Program-made: the position numbers and the translations under genes
Origin: CALRQJ02 sp943370285
GTDB taxonomy: Bacteria; Bacteroidota; Bacteroidia; Chitinophagales; Chitinophagaceae
NCBI GenBank assembly: GCA_943370285.1
Contig: CALRQJ020000011.1
Location: 81,925 to 145,924, forward strand
Length of the DNA: 64,000 nt
Reading direction: 5' to 3'
Notes under the pieces: model-generated
Told to the model about the DNA's origin: nothing
What the model saw: only the letters and a program-made list of their open reading frames with translations
The model's database searches: none
Part shown: piece after piece, positions 16,576-26,124 of the stretch
Numbering within the stretch: position 1 is the stretch's first letter
How the letters are laid out: each line of letters opens with the position of its first letter

Positions 16576-19500
16576 TTAGTCTTTGATTGCAATACGTTTA
16601 ATACTTTCTCTTCCAAAAAAAGTTGGGAAATACATGAGTTCTGCTTTTGCTGGATTAAGGATAAAATGTCCATTATACCTTGGTTCTAATTCAATCTCAA
16701 ATTGCTTTGTACCAGCTTTCATCGATTCCACAAAAATCAAGACTTTATTTTTCAAAAACTCTTTGTGTATAGTAACATCATTTTGCTTTTTAGTACCATA
16801 AATACATCCGGCAGGAATGGGTACTTCAAGCATAACATACTCCGCATCTTTTGAAGCAGTTACACTAACTATCATCTTCACTCTTTCGCCGGTTTTGATA
16901 ATTTGCTGCGATTGACCATTTTTTTCAAAATAAGTTTTTACCGAAAATTTATCTGTAATGGCTTGAGGATTTTGATTCCAAGTTTTTTGATAAGCCGATA
17001 CAAAAGTCATTCCCCCACCTTGTTTTTGAATACTTATAGATTGTATATGTTTACCCAGTTTTACTGTAGTTGGATAAGCATTAATTGTAAAGATTGTATC
17101 CCCCGAAATGCGAAGCGATGCCGGCTCAACGAATGCTGAATTTTGAGCTAACACTTTGGGTAAAATGGTAGATACAATACTAGCACTCTCTACGGTATTA
17201 CGCCACCAACCTTGTTGTCGTGCTGATAAAAAATAAAGGGTAATGCCGTTTAATAAATGTTGATAGGACGCTTCTTGCTCTAACACTTTATAAGCAAGTA
17301 CTGTTGTTGCCATATGATTATTATACCATATCCAAGTTTCGCTTCCCCAATACACACCACCCAATAACGTATTTTGTTGTTTGGCAACCAATTGATTTAA
17401 TTCGGTTTGGTAAGATGATTTCAACTGTTGTTGTACAAATACCCATTGCCATTGTTGGTGAAGCGACAAGGAATCAAACTGCAAGACATCTAGCCATGGT
17501 TTATAATCCATAGCATGTTTAGCTGCCGCCATTGTTACCAATGTTGCTAACAACTCAGCTTTGTTTCGCTTGCTGAGATGGTTTTGCAAATACAATAATC
17601 CATTGCGAATATTATCTTCTACCAAAGGATTTTCTGCTCTACATTGCAATAAGATTTGTACAATGTAATTGGTAATATAACTATCGGCATTAGCACCGCC
17701 CCACCACGACCAAGCACCATCGAACAGTTGTGCTTCCTGTAATTTTTGCAATAATTGGTTCAGTTCTCTTTCGCTTTTAAATGGCTGATTAAGGGTTGTT
17801 CTAATTTTCTTTTCCATTAATAACCCATTTAATTTAGAAGCTGTTTGCTCCATACAGAAATAGGGATACGCTTTTAATCGATCAATTTCTTGCAATAAAA
17901 TATCAATTGATTTATTATCTGCACCTATGCTTATTTCGTTGCTATTTGCTTTGGCTTGAAATGTTACCACCGTATCATTTGGTAATAGCCAAAACTGCCC
18001 GTCGGTTTCTTCCACACCTTGTAGTACAACGGGAATTTTTCTTTCTTCGGCATCTTTAAATCCGGTAGTAGTTGCTAATCCAAATCCAAGTTTTACTGTA
18101 TCTATTGTTGCAACAGCATGCGTATAATAGTCAATATTAGATGCTGCTGCAGGCAATAGTTTGTTTGCTGTATCTACTGTAGATCCTTTTAAAGTAAAAC
18201 GGGTTGTAATTTGATAATCATCTTTGGTATAATTCAATGCTTTACCAACAAATTGAACACTATCTCCAACCGTTAAAAATTGTGGCACACTTAATTGCGC
18301 CATCACCGGTTTAGATGCCTTAGTAATGGTGAGCCCTTTACCCACTCTTAATTTTGTATCGATAGCTAATACATAGGTTTGCCAATTGGTAATATTATCG
18401 GGATAAGTAACTTCAAATTTTACTTTTCCATCAGCAGCAGTAAATAATTGTGGTTGCCAAATGGCATAATCTTTAAATATTTCTCGTTGGGTTTTGCCTT
18501 TTGAACTAATGATGATTGCCCCATTCGCTGCCCTTGCACCATACAATGCTGTAGCTGCTGCATCTTTCAACACTTCCATGGACTCAATCATGTCAGGCTT
18601 AATATTATCGGGCATTTCATCATACACAATACCATCAATAACATAAATGGGTTTATTGGTGGCATTAACAGTATTAGTACCTCTTATAGTAATATTATAC
18701 ATAAGTCCAGGATTCATATCATGACTAAAATTAAATCCTGAACTGTTTTGGATAATTATTCCTGCAGCTTTCCCTTGCAAGAATTTATCATCATCTTTTT
18801 CGAACAAACTAGAAGTACTGATTCTTGCAGAAGAAAAGGTAAACTCCTTTTTCCTTTTATTACCATAACCAACCACCATAACTTCTTCTAAATAACTATT
18901 ACTCATTTTTAAAGGAATAGTTTTAATGACTTCATCATCTGTAGTTACATTCACTTCAACGCTTTCATAACCAACTCCAGATACAACTAATGTATATTCA
19001 CCGGATTTAATATTATTAAATACAAAACTGCCATCCGTACCCGAAAATGTTGCGGTAGCTGTTCCTTTAATTACGATAGTTGCAAACGGAATAGCACTTT
19101 TACCTACTTTATCTACCACAATTCCCTTTATCATTGCTTTGCCGAGTGCTACAGTTGGCTTAACAGTTATTATTGGTTTTTCTTCCTCTACTGGTTTAGT
19201 AACTTCCGGATGCATACTTTTATTTACTAACTCATTCACTATAGCATTATGGGTATCAAAACGCCAATCATTTACTTGTACAACCAAAGTACTATTGGGC
19301 AGGAATTGTAATTTTCCTGCAGACATACCTTGCATACTTTTACTTACAAGTACCAATTCATAGTTACCGATTGGAATATTTTTTACCGTTTTATTATTAC
19401 CATACACAACGATTGGTCTTAAAGCGGTATCAGCAATAGGATAAAGAATAAGATAATTTAAAGCAGTGTCTTTCTTAAATTGTAATTGCAAATGACCTAA

Positions 19501-22383
19501 TCCATTTTCTTTACTTGCATAATTGTTGTGCAGGTAGTTATTGTTTATGCGGATGTAAGGCGTTGGCTTGGCTTCAGGATAACTGATTGTCGGGGGTGGT
19601 AATAATGTATCACCAAGCTTCCAACTAAAAGATTTATCTACTGATAGCTGGTATGGCTCTTTTCTTAGTGGGAATAATGCTGTTTTTTCTAATCGTAAAA
19701 TCTTTTCAGAAATACGATAAGCATAACCGGGTTCAAAAATAAAATGGGTATCAAATTTACCCGGAGCAAATAAATGCAAACTATCATTGGGTTTGAATGG
19801 ACCAACAATATGTTTATTATACCCATTTAATGAAACTACTTGTTGCTGCTGCCAAACATATCCGGTATTGTATTGATAATCAGATTCTAATTGAAATAAG
19901 TGTTTTTCTAAGATGGCTATTTCTCGGTCAGTGAGATAGTTCGGTTTATTTTCAATAACGGCTCTTGTCGGTAATTTATCAAGGTCAATCACTAAATCGT
20001 GTTTGTAATTGGGCTGTACATAAATACTATCAATTTCAAAATATTGTTCGTATAGTCTTACACCAACTTTGGTGTAGCCGGGCATCACTTCAAAACTATA
20101 GGGCTGATTTCCACCTTGAGTATTATAATAATATGAAAATACATTATTTAATAGTAACATAAAAACTTGCTGTGGTTGACCATTTTTAACCACATGCACA
20201 CTTACCTGAGGTATAAAAGAATTGATACGGTTCACCACATCAAAAATGGTATCTGCCGGAAACAGGGTTTTGAAATACAACATACTATCTAACCCAAATG
20301 ATTGCCGCCATTTTTGATGCTTGCCTAACGGATAGCGTTTCAACAAATAAGGATCTGATGATTCATATTTTTTCATCAGCAGCTGCGGCTTTGATTGGTA
20401 TTTTTTTAAGTATGGCGGATCAGGTACTCGTATATCATTTTTAAATTGTCCGTTGTAACTAAACGCAGTCAAATTAACACCGGCAGCAGGTCTATTTTTA
20501 TAATCTTTTACTGCTACTTCAACCGTATCTTTTTGACCCGGATAAATGGTTGGCGTAGCATGTATATCAACGTTCAATATTTTATCCAACAATCCAATTG
20601 TTTCTTGAAACTGCTTGGGTTCATTTGCCCAAATATACTCCCACTTTACTTTGTAAGCTTGTCGTTTATCGGGATTAGTAATAGTCCAAACAATAGCTGC
20701 ATCGCTGCTTTTACCGGCATCAACCAATTGCTTGTTTTTAAAAACTGTATAACTAACAGGAATACGATTAGGATTTTTCAATATAAACCCAAGTGTATCA
20801 CCTTTACTTGTACGAGTCAACAAAACCCGATAATTTCTTTCAACACTAATAGTCTCCTTCTGATATAATGAATCCAAGTAAAAAGTATAATCTTCTGCAA
20901 ATGGATCAATTTTAGTTTTATACGGATAAGTAATAGCCCGAGACGTTTCTATAGCGCCATCCATTTCTACTTCTCCTTTCGCTGCTTTTGATTGCCCATT
21001 TACTTTATATTCAGCATACACCGTATCGGCCACTTGCCATGCCACCAATTCACTATTGCCAGGCTTGTAGCTAAGGTCTACAGATTTTTCTTGAATTTCG
21101 TTATTACTGTTTTTGAAAACAAGCTTCGCTTCTACCTCCAATTGAGCATTTGGTAAATGGCTTGTAGCAAATTGAAATTTGGTAGCCGTTCTAGTATCTA
21201 GTTTTTGTTCCGCTACACATAAAGTATCACTAACTTGAATAGTGTCTTTATAAATTATATTAATACTTTTGGCAGTGATAATCAATTTAGCAGTAGCATC
21301 TAATAAATTAAGTCCATTAGCATCTTTGGCTTCAGCTGAAAAATACATGGTATCATGCAAAAAATAAGCTGTTTTGTCGGCACTAAAAGTATATGTGGCT
21401 ACCTCATCTAAAACATAATCTTCAATTTTAAAAGATTTAGTAATCACCGATTGTCCTTTTGTATTCCGCAGGGTAACCGCATAACTAATATCCGATACCA
21501 AAGTATCCCTCAGTACAAAATCAAACACATAAGCACCGGCTGATGCAGGTTTAAGCTGTGTTAGCAATTGTTTGTATTGCTTGTTTCTGCTGTAGTATTC
21601 CAAATACACAGCAACAGGTTTATTGTATCGTTTATTTTTTTTATCTACAACATATGCTTTCAACCTCACTGTATCATTGAGTTTGTATTTAGGTTGGTTG
21701 AAAACCATAAAGCCATTACCTCTAATGCTAGATGGTTTATAGCGAGTGTAATTCGGCTTAAATAATCCAATTATTTTTGTTGGCAACCAACTTACCACTT
21801 TGTAAAACTTGGTGGTTTTAAATATTCGCCATTGCTGTTTCCGAATAGGCACATAGTTATTATCTTCTTCTTCTAATCGTAAAAAAATAGTATCACCGGG
21901 AGTACAAACTTTGACTAAAGCATCATCCGGTTGGCGTTGTTGTACCCAATAATTTTGAGTTTTGGTATTGTAAGGGGCAGAAGTTTTATTTACAAATACC
22001 GCTGCATTGTTTACAGGTTCTCCTGCTTTTGTTCTTACATCAATTTGTAATCGGTACTGGTTATTGATCGGGTAAGCAAAAAGACGAGTATTGCAAATCA
22101 TTTCAGCAGTTATATTTCCTTTTTCTACAGCAATTAACACGTAGTGTCCAATGGGCAAAGAATCCGTATTAGCATACACATTTTGAAAGGTTTTATAAGG
22201 TTGTTGTATCAAAAAATGATCTACGGGTATACTATCCAACAACAGGTATTGTTCAGCAGTAGCAGCCGAAATAGCGTAGGCAAACAATTGGTGACTTTTA
22301 TTCGGGATTTTTCCAAAATTAATTTGAGCATTTGCACTAAAAACAAATAATGCGAAAAGAACAGATAGTATGGCATGTCTCAT
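16576..22383 (-). CDS. alpha-2-macroglobulin family protein with an inserted CarboxypepD_reg/SusC-type plug region
   Basis: A 1935-residue secreted protein with a signal peptide (MRHAILSVLFALFVFSANAQ). The N-terminal half is a chain of macroglobulin domains including an MG2-like segment (FNQPKYKLNDTVRLKAYVVD). At about 1085-1165 it switches to a carboxypeptidase-regulatory-like fold (GIVVDKVGKSAIPFATIVIK), then to a TonB-receptor plug with SusC hallmarks (PIYVIDGIVYDEMP, IESMEVLKDAAATALYGARA) to about residue 1297. Macroglobulin sequence then resumes: the thioester-type motif CMEQ at 1510-1513 and the helical domain GAWSWWGGANADSYITNYIV. No beta-barrel follows the plug. It is probably a protease trap or envelope protein. 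The neighbouring genes give no clue, and no pbpC is present. Confidence 0.9.
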   Translation of the reverse strand: MRHAILSVLFALFVFSANAQINFGKIPNKSHQLFAYAISAATAEQYLLLDSIPVDHFLIQQPYKTFQNVYANTDSLPIGHYVLIAVEKGNITAEMICNTRLFAYPINNQYRLQIDVRTKAGEPVNNAAVFVNKTSAPYNTKTQNYWVQQRQPDDALVKVCTPGDTIFLRLEEEDNNYVPIRKQQWRIFKTTKFYKVVSWLPTKIIGLFKPNYTRYKPSSIRGNGFMVFNQPKYKLNDTVRLKAYVVDKKNKRYNKPVAVYLEYYSRNKQYKQLLTQLKPASAGAYVFDFVLRDTLVSDISYAVTLRNTKGQSVITKSFKIEDYVLDEVATYTFSADKTAYFLHDTMYFSAEAKDANGLNLLDATAKLIITAKSINIIYKDTIQVSDTLCVAEQKLDTRTATKFQFATSHLPNAQLEVEAKLVFKNSNNEIQEKSVDLSYKPGNSELVAWQVADTVYAEYKVNGQSKAAKGEVEMDGAIETSRAITYPYKTKIDPFAEDYTFYLDSLYQKETISVERNYRVLLTRTSKGDTLGFILKNPNRIPVSYTVFKNKQLVDAGKSSDAAIVWTITNPDKRQAYKVKWEYIWANEPKQFQETIGLLDKILNVDIHATPTIYPGQKDTVEVAVKDYKNRPAAGVNLTAFSYNGQFKNDIRVPDPPYLKKYQSKPQLLMKKYESSDPYLLKRYPLGKHQKWRQSFGLDSMLYFKTLFPADTIFDVVNRINSFIPQVSVHVVKNGQPQQVFMLLLNNVFSYYYNTQGGNQPYSFEVMPGYTKVGVRLYEQYFEIDSIYVQPNYKHDLVIDLDKLPTRAVIENKPNYLTDREIAILEKHLFQLESDYQYNTGYVWQQQQVVSLNGYNKHIVGPFKPNDSLHLFAPGKFDTHFIFEPGYAYRISEKILRLEKTALFPLRKEPYQLSVDKSFSWKLGDTLLPPPTISYPEAKPTPYIRINNNYLHNNYASKENGLGHLQLQFKKDTALNYLILYPIADTALRPIVVYGNNKTVKNIPIGNYELVLVSKSMQGMSAGKLQFLPNSTLVVQVNDWRFDTHNAIVNELVNKSMHPEVTKPVEEEKPIITVKPTVALGKAMIKGIVVDKVGKSAIPFATIVIKGTATATFSGTDGSFVFNNIKSGEYTLVVSGVGYESVEVNVTTDDEVIKTIPLKMSNSYLEEVMVVGYGNKRKKEFTFSSARISTSSLFEKDDDKFLQGKAAGIIIQNSSGFNFSHDMNPGLMYNITIRGTNTVNATNKPIYVIDGIVYDEMPDNIKPDMIESMEVLKDAAATALYGARAANGAIIISSKGKTQREIFKDYAIWQPQLFTAADGKVKFEVTYPDNITNWQTYVLAIDTKLRVGKGLTITKASKPVMAQLSVPQFLTVGDSVQFVGKALNYTKDDYQITTRFTLKGSTVDTANKLLPAAASNIDYYTHAVATIDTVKLGFGLATTTGFKDAEERKIPVVLQGVEETDGQFWLLPNDTVVTFQAKANSNEISIGADNKSIDILLQEIDRLKAYPYFCMEQTASKLNGLLMEKKIRTTLNQPFKSERELNQLLQKLQEAQLFDGAWSWWGGANADSYITNYIVQILLQCRAENPLVEDNIRNGLLYLQNHLSKRNKAELLATLVTMAAAKHAMDYKPWLDVLQFDSLSLHQQWQWVFVQQQLKSSYQTELNQLVAKQQNTLLGGVYWGSETWIWYNNHMATTVLAYKVLEQEASYQHLLNGITLYFLSARQQGWWRNTVESASIVSTILPKVLAQNSAFVEPASLRISGDTIFTINAYPTTVKLGKHIQSISIQKQGGGMTFVSAYQKTWNQNPQAITDKFSVKTYFEKNGQSQQIIKTGERVKMIVSVTASKDAEYVMLEVPIPAGCIYGTKKQNDVTIHKEFLKNKVLIFVESMKAGTKQFEIELEPRYNGHFILNPAKAELMYFPTFFGRESIKRIAIKD

Positions 22384-22464
22384 GAGTAGCGTTATTTGTG
22401 CACCAAAAACGATATAGGCAATAAATATAATAGCAATGCTGCAAAACCTTTGATATTTAACCTT

Positions 22465-22494
22465 TTTGCAACACCCCTATTTAGGCTATATTTG
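22465..22494 (+). promoter_or_regulatory. promoter of aspS (TTTG-N18-TATATTTG)
   Basis: TTTG at 22465-22468 and TATATTTG at 22487-22494 are 18 bases apart, the best complete match to the Bacteroidota -33/-7 pattern in the window. It implies a leader of about 140 bases before the aspS ATG. Confidence 0.65.
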
Positions 22495-22616
22495 CAGCCC
22501 GTTGATTTTTGGGTGAAACCACCAACACTGCTACTATTTAGCTACTGTTGCGTCGCACTCTTCAACGTTCTGTTCATGTTTGAGCAAACAAACTGTTATC
22601 GTTTAACCAAAAAGCG

Positions 22617-22631
22617 TCCCCCTTTTGGGGA
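22617..22631 (+). promoter_or_regulatory. hairpin in the aspS leader
   Basis: TCCCC (22617-22621) pairs with GGGGA (22627-22631), 9 bases before the aspS ATG at 22641. It could affect ribosome access. Otherwise the 257-base gap 22384-22640 holds only the promoter and an unrecognised leader. Confidence 0.4.
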
Positions 22632-22640
22632 TAAGAACAT

Positions 22641-24482
22641 ATGTTTAGAACTAATACTTGTGGCGAATTAAACATCAACCATGTAGGTCAAACCGTAACC
22701 CTTGCCGGTTGGGTTCAAACCGTTAGAAAATTTGGCAGCATTACTTTTGTTGACCTCAGAGACCGTTATGGAATAACGCAATTACTGTTCAACGAAAGCC
22801 TAAATGTTGATTTAGATGCTCAGCCTTTAGGCCGTGAATTTGTTTTACAAGTAACCGGAACGGTAAACGAACGGAGTAACAAAAATGCTAATATTGCTAC
22901 CGGCGATATTGAACTACTCGTAACCAATTTCACCATCCTTAATAAATCGGCCGTACCTCCATTTACTATACAAGACGATACTGACGGTGGCGATGATGTA
23001 CGAATGAAATATCGTTTTCTAGATTTGCGTCGCAATGCCGTGAAAAAGAATTTAGAACTCCGTTATGCGGTAAATCGTAGTGCCAGAAATTATTTGCATG
23101 AAAATAATTTCATGGATATTGAAACACCATTTCTCATAAAATCTACACCCGAAGGTGCTAGAGATTTTGTAGTTCCATCGAGAATGAATCCCGGACAGTT
23201 TTATGCTTTACCACAAAGTCCGCAAACATTCAAACAATTATTAATGGTTAGCGGTTACGACCGTTACTATCAAATTGTAAAATGTTTTAGAGACGAAGAT
23301 TTAAGAGCCGACAGACAACCTGAATTTACACAGATTGACTGTGAAATGGCATTTGTAGAACAAGAAGATATTTTAAACATGTTTGAAGGTTTGATCAAAC
23401 AAATTTTCAAAGATGTGAAAGGCATTGAATATACCGAAGCGGTAGAAAGAATGAGTTGGGAAGAAGCCATGTGGCAATATGGTAACGACAAACCCGATAT
23501 CCGTTTCGGGATGAAACTGTGTAACTTAAAATTCCCGGCACATACTTTTTCAACAAAACCAAGTTTGGCAAATTTGATTGAAGCTGACTTTGCAGTATTC
23601 AACGAGGCCGAAACGGTATTAGCCATTGCCGTACCCGGTTGCAGTGAATATACCCGTAAACAAATAGATGAATTAACCGATTGGGTGAAGCGTCCGCAAA
23701 TTGGCATGAAAGGTTTGGTGAATATCAAATGCAATTTGGATGGCAGTTTCAAAAGCAGCGTAGATAAGTTTTATAGCGAAGCACAATTAAAAGCGATTGC
23801 GGAAGCTACCAATGCACAAGCAGGTGATTTAATTTTAATATTGGCCGGCACAGAAGAACGTACCCGTAAAGCTACTAGTGAACTCAGATTAGAAATGGGT
23901 AAACGCTTAGGCCTTAGAAAAGAAAACGAATTCAAATTATTATGGGTACTAGATTTTCCATTATTTGAATTTGCTTTAGAAGATCAAGACGGTGGCGGTG
24001 CCGGTCGTTGGGTGGCAAGACATCATCCATTTACCAGTCCAAAACCAGATCATATCAACATCATGATCAACAATTCACCTAAGGTGGAAGACTTAGATAA
24101 ATATTTAGAACATCCTTACGCCAATATCAAAGCCAATGCTTATGATATGGTATTAAATGGCAATGAAATCGGTGGTGGTTCTATTCGTATTTTTCAAAGA
24201 GAATTGCAAGAGAAAATGTTCGAAGCATTAGGAATGGATACTGAAGAACAGCAACATAAATTTGGCTTCTTACTAGGTGCTTTTGAATATGGTGCTCCGC
24301 CACATGGTGGTATTGCATTTGGTTTTGATCGTTTATGTTCCATTTTAGGCGGTAGCGAAAGTATCAGAGACTTTATTGCATTCCCAAAAAACAATAGCGG
24401 CAGAGATGTCATGCTAGATGCCCCAAGTGAAATCAACGCAAAGCAATTTGACGAATTAAGCATTAAGCCAAATTTGAAATAA
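22641..24482 (+). CDS. aspS: aspartyl-tRNA synthetase
   Basis: A 613-residue class IIb synthetase that charges tRNA-Asp in the cytoplasm. The N-terminal OB-fold anticodon domain (VTLAGWVQTVRKFGSITFVD) is followed by class II motif 2 (YYQIVKCFRDEDLRADRQPE) and the bacterial GAD insertion. Motif 3 lies near the C-terminus (HGGIAFGFDRLCSIL). Length and insertion are those of the bacterial enzyme. Whether it also charges tRNA-Asn cannot be told here. It is transcribed from a promoter 150 bases upstream and ended by a strong terminator. Confidence 0.97.
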   Translation: MFRTNTCGELNINHVGQTVTLAGWVQTVRKFGSITFVDLRDRYGITQLLFNESLNVDLDAQPLGREFVLQVTGTVNERSNKNANIATGDIELLVTNFTILNKSAVPPFTIQDDTDGGDDVRMKYRFLDLRRNAVKKNLELRYAVNRSARNYLHENNFMDIETPFLIKSTPEGARDFVVPSRMNPGQFYALPQSPQTFKQLLMVSGYDRYYQIVKCFRDEDLRADRQPEFTQIDCEMAFVEQEDILNMFEGLIKQIFKDVKGIEYTEAVERMSWEEAMWQYGNDKPDIRFGMKLCNLKFPAHTFSTKPSLANLIEADFAVFNEAETVLAIAVPGCSEYTRKQIDELTDWVKRPQIGMKGLVNIKCNLDGSFKSSVDKFYSEAQLKAIAEATNAQAGDLILILAGTEERTRKATSELRLEMGKRLGLRKENEFKLLWVLDFPLFEFALEDQDGGGAGRWVARHHPFTSPKPDHINIMINNSPKVEDLDKYLEHPYANIKANAYDMVLNGNEIGGGSIRIFQRELQEKMFEALGMDTEEQQHKFGFLLGAFEYGAPPHGGIAFGFDRLCSILGGSESIRDFIAFPKNNSGRDVMLDAPSEINAKQFDELSIKPNLK

Positions 24483-24500
24483 CTAACTTTAAACAACAAT

Positions 24501-24536
24501 AAAAAGCCTGCTAGAAAATATTTTGCAGGCTTTTTT
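24501..24536 (+). terminator. intrinsic terminator of aspS
   Basis: AAAAAGCCTGC (24501-24511) pairs with GCAGGCTTTTT (24525-24535) around a 13-base loop, followed by more T. It starts 18 bases after the aspS stop. Confidence 0.9.
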
Positions 24537-24577
24537 ATTCCTTATTTATTTTCTCTTATCTTGTAGCATCTTGCTTG

Positions 24578-24606
24578 CTAGCCACATATCGTGGCCGGCT
24601 TTTTTT
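24578..24606 (+). promoter_or_regulatory. terminator-like hairpin in the leader of the ATP-grasp operon
   Basis: GCCAC (24581-24585) pairs with GTGGC (24591-24595), and partly paired flanks extend the stem. Seven T follow (24600-24606), and the next gene starts at 24630. It is either a second aspS terminator or a leader attenuator. A TATCTTG sequence at 24557-24563 could be a degenerate -7 element driving it. Confidence 0.35.
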
Positions 24607-24629
24607 ATGCGCCAACCAAACAATTGCAT

Positions 24630-26078
24630 ATGAGTAATGTACAGCTATTGCAACAATATCAAACTGCGCCATTCATTTTTGATGAAATGAAAGATGCTGA
24701 ACATATCCGTTCTCAATATGCAAAAGTAGTTGAGGCCTTGCTACAATTAGATGTACAAGCCTTGCACCAAAAAGATAAATTGGCTGCGGAGTTGTTCATG
24801 AACCAAGGCATCACCTTTACGGTATATAGCGATAATGCAGGCATAGAAAGAATTTTCCCTTTTGATATTATTCCACGTATCATCACAGCTAAAGAATGGG
24901 ATCATATTGAAAGTGGTATCAAGCAACGCTTAAAAGCACTTAATCTTTTTTTAAAAGACATTTATCATGAACAAGAAATTCTAAAAACAGGCATTATTCC
25001 TCCTTCGCTTATAGCATCCTGTCCGCATTATACCCGTGAAGTATTTGGGATAAAAGTACCACATGATATTTATGTTCATATTAGTGGTATCGACTTAATT
25101 CGTGGAGAAGATGGAACGTTTTACATTTTAGAAGACAATCTAAGAACTCCATCCGGCGTAAGTTATATGTTGGAAAACAGAGAAGTTACCAAACGTATTT
25201 TCCCTGATGTTTTGGCCAGTAATCAAGTTAGGATGGTCAATAATTATCCGCTTTTACTCCATCAAATTTTATTGTCATTATCGCCACAGCAAATTTCTAA
25301 TCCTACTGTTGTATTATTAACACCCGGTATATATAATTCTGCCTATTATGAGCATACTTTTCTAGCTCGTCAAATGGGCATTATGTTAGTGGAGGGCAGA
25401 GATTTAGTGGTTGATAATCACAAGGTATATACCAAAACAACCAATGGTTTACAACAAGTACATGTCATCTATCGCCGGGTTGATGATGAATTTTTAGACC
25501 CATTAGTATTTAGACCCGATAGTGCATTGGGTGTTCCCGGCTTAGTAGGTGCTTACAGAAAAGGCAATGTTGCGATTGTAAATGCCATGGGTAATGGCGT
25601 GGCGGATGATAAAGCCGTATATGCATATGTACCGCAGATGATTAAATATTATTTGAACGAAGAACCCATTTTGCCCAATGTTCCTACCTATCAAATGAGT
25701 GATGCGGATAGCAGACAATTTGTTTTTGACAACATTCAAAATATGGTAGTTAAAAGAACCAATCAAAGCGGCGGCTACGGCATGGTAATGGGTAATACTA
25801 TTAGCGAAGAAGATTGGTTAAAAGCTAAAGTTGAAATTGAGGCTGACCCTAGAAGTTTTATTGCTCAACCGATTATAAAATTATCTACCGTACCTTGTTT
25901 TATTGATGGCAAATTTCAACCAAGACATGTGGATTTAAGACCTTATGCGTTGTGTGGACCTTCTGGAGTATCTATTGTTCCGGGAGGATTAACTAGAGTA
26001 GCATTAAGAGAAGGTTCTTTGGTTGTTAACTCTTCGCAGGGTGGTGGTAGTAAAGACACATGGGTAGTAGATATTTAA
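24630..26078 (+). CDS. circularly permuted ATP-grasp type 2 protein (DUF404/DUF407, COG2308)
   Basis: A 482-residue protein starting at ATG 24630 (MSNVQLLQQYQ); the frame open from GTG 24591 runs through a hairpin and T-run and is not coding. It shows the permuted ATP-grasp hallmarks YILEDNLRTPSGVSYMLENR, VIYRRVDDEFLDPLVFRPDS, GVPGLVGAYRKGNVAIVNAM and VVKRTNQSGGYGMVMG, all typical of the COG2308 family. These proteins are predicted to ligate amino acids or peptides with ATP. It is the first gene of a conserved trio with alpha-E and transglutaminase proteins. The substrate is unknown. Confidence 0.9.
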   Translation: MSNVQLLQQYQTAPFIFDEMKDAEHIRSQYAKVVEALLQLDVQALHQKDKLAAELFMNQGITFTVYSDNAGIERIFPFDIIPRIITAKEWDHIESGIKQRLKALNLFLKDIYHEQEILKTGIIPPSLIASCPHYTREVFGIKVPHDIYVHISGIDLIRGEDGTFYILEDNLRTPSGVSYMLENREVTKRIFPDVLASNQVRMVNNYPLLLHQILLSLSPQQISNPTVVLLTPGIYNSAYYEHTFLARQMGIMLVEGRDLVVDNHKVYTKTTNGLQQVHVIYRRVDDEFLDPLVFRPDSALGVPGLVGAYRKGNVAIVNAMGNGVADDKAVYAYVPQMIKYYLNEEPILPNVPTYQMSDADSRQFVFDNIQNMVVKRTNQSGGYGMVMGNTISEEDWLKAKVEIEADPRSFIAQPIIKLSTVPCFIDGKFQPRHVDLRPYALCGPSGVSIVPGGLTRVALREGSLVVNSSQGGGSKDTWVVDI

Positions 26079-26124
26079 ACTAAATACATCAATAGCTTGC
26101 CGAAAGGCAATAAAACCATATTAC

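Noticed and set aside
20446..20868. 140-codon open frame antisense to the macroglobulin gene
   Set aside because: Cys/Ile/Phe-rich composition with no motif; a shadow of the minus-strand gene.
22396..22671. 91-codon open frame before and over the start of aspS
   Set aside because: It covers the aspS promoter and leader, overlaps the aspS start out of frame and has no protein-like pattern.
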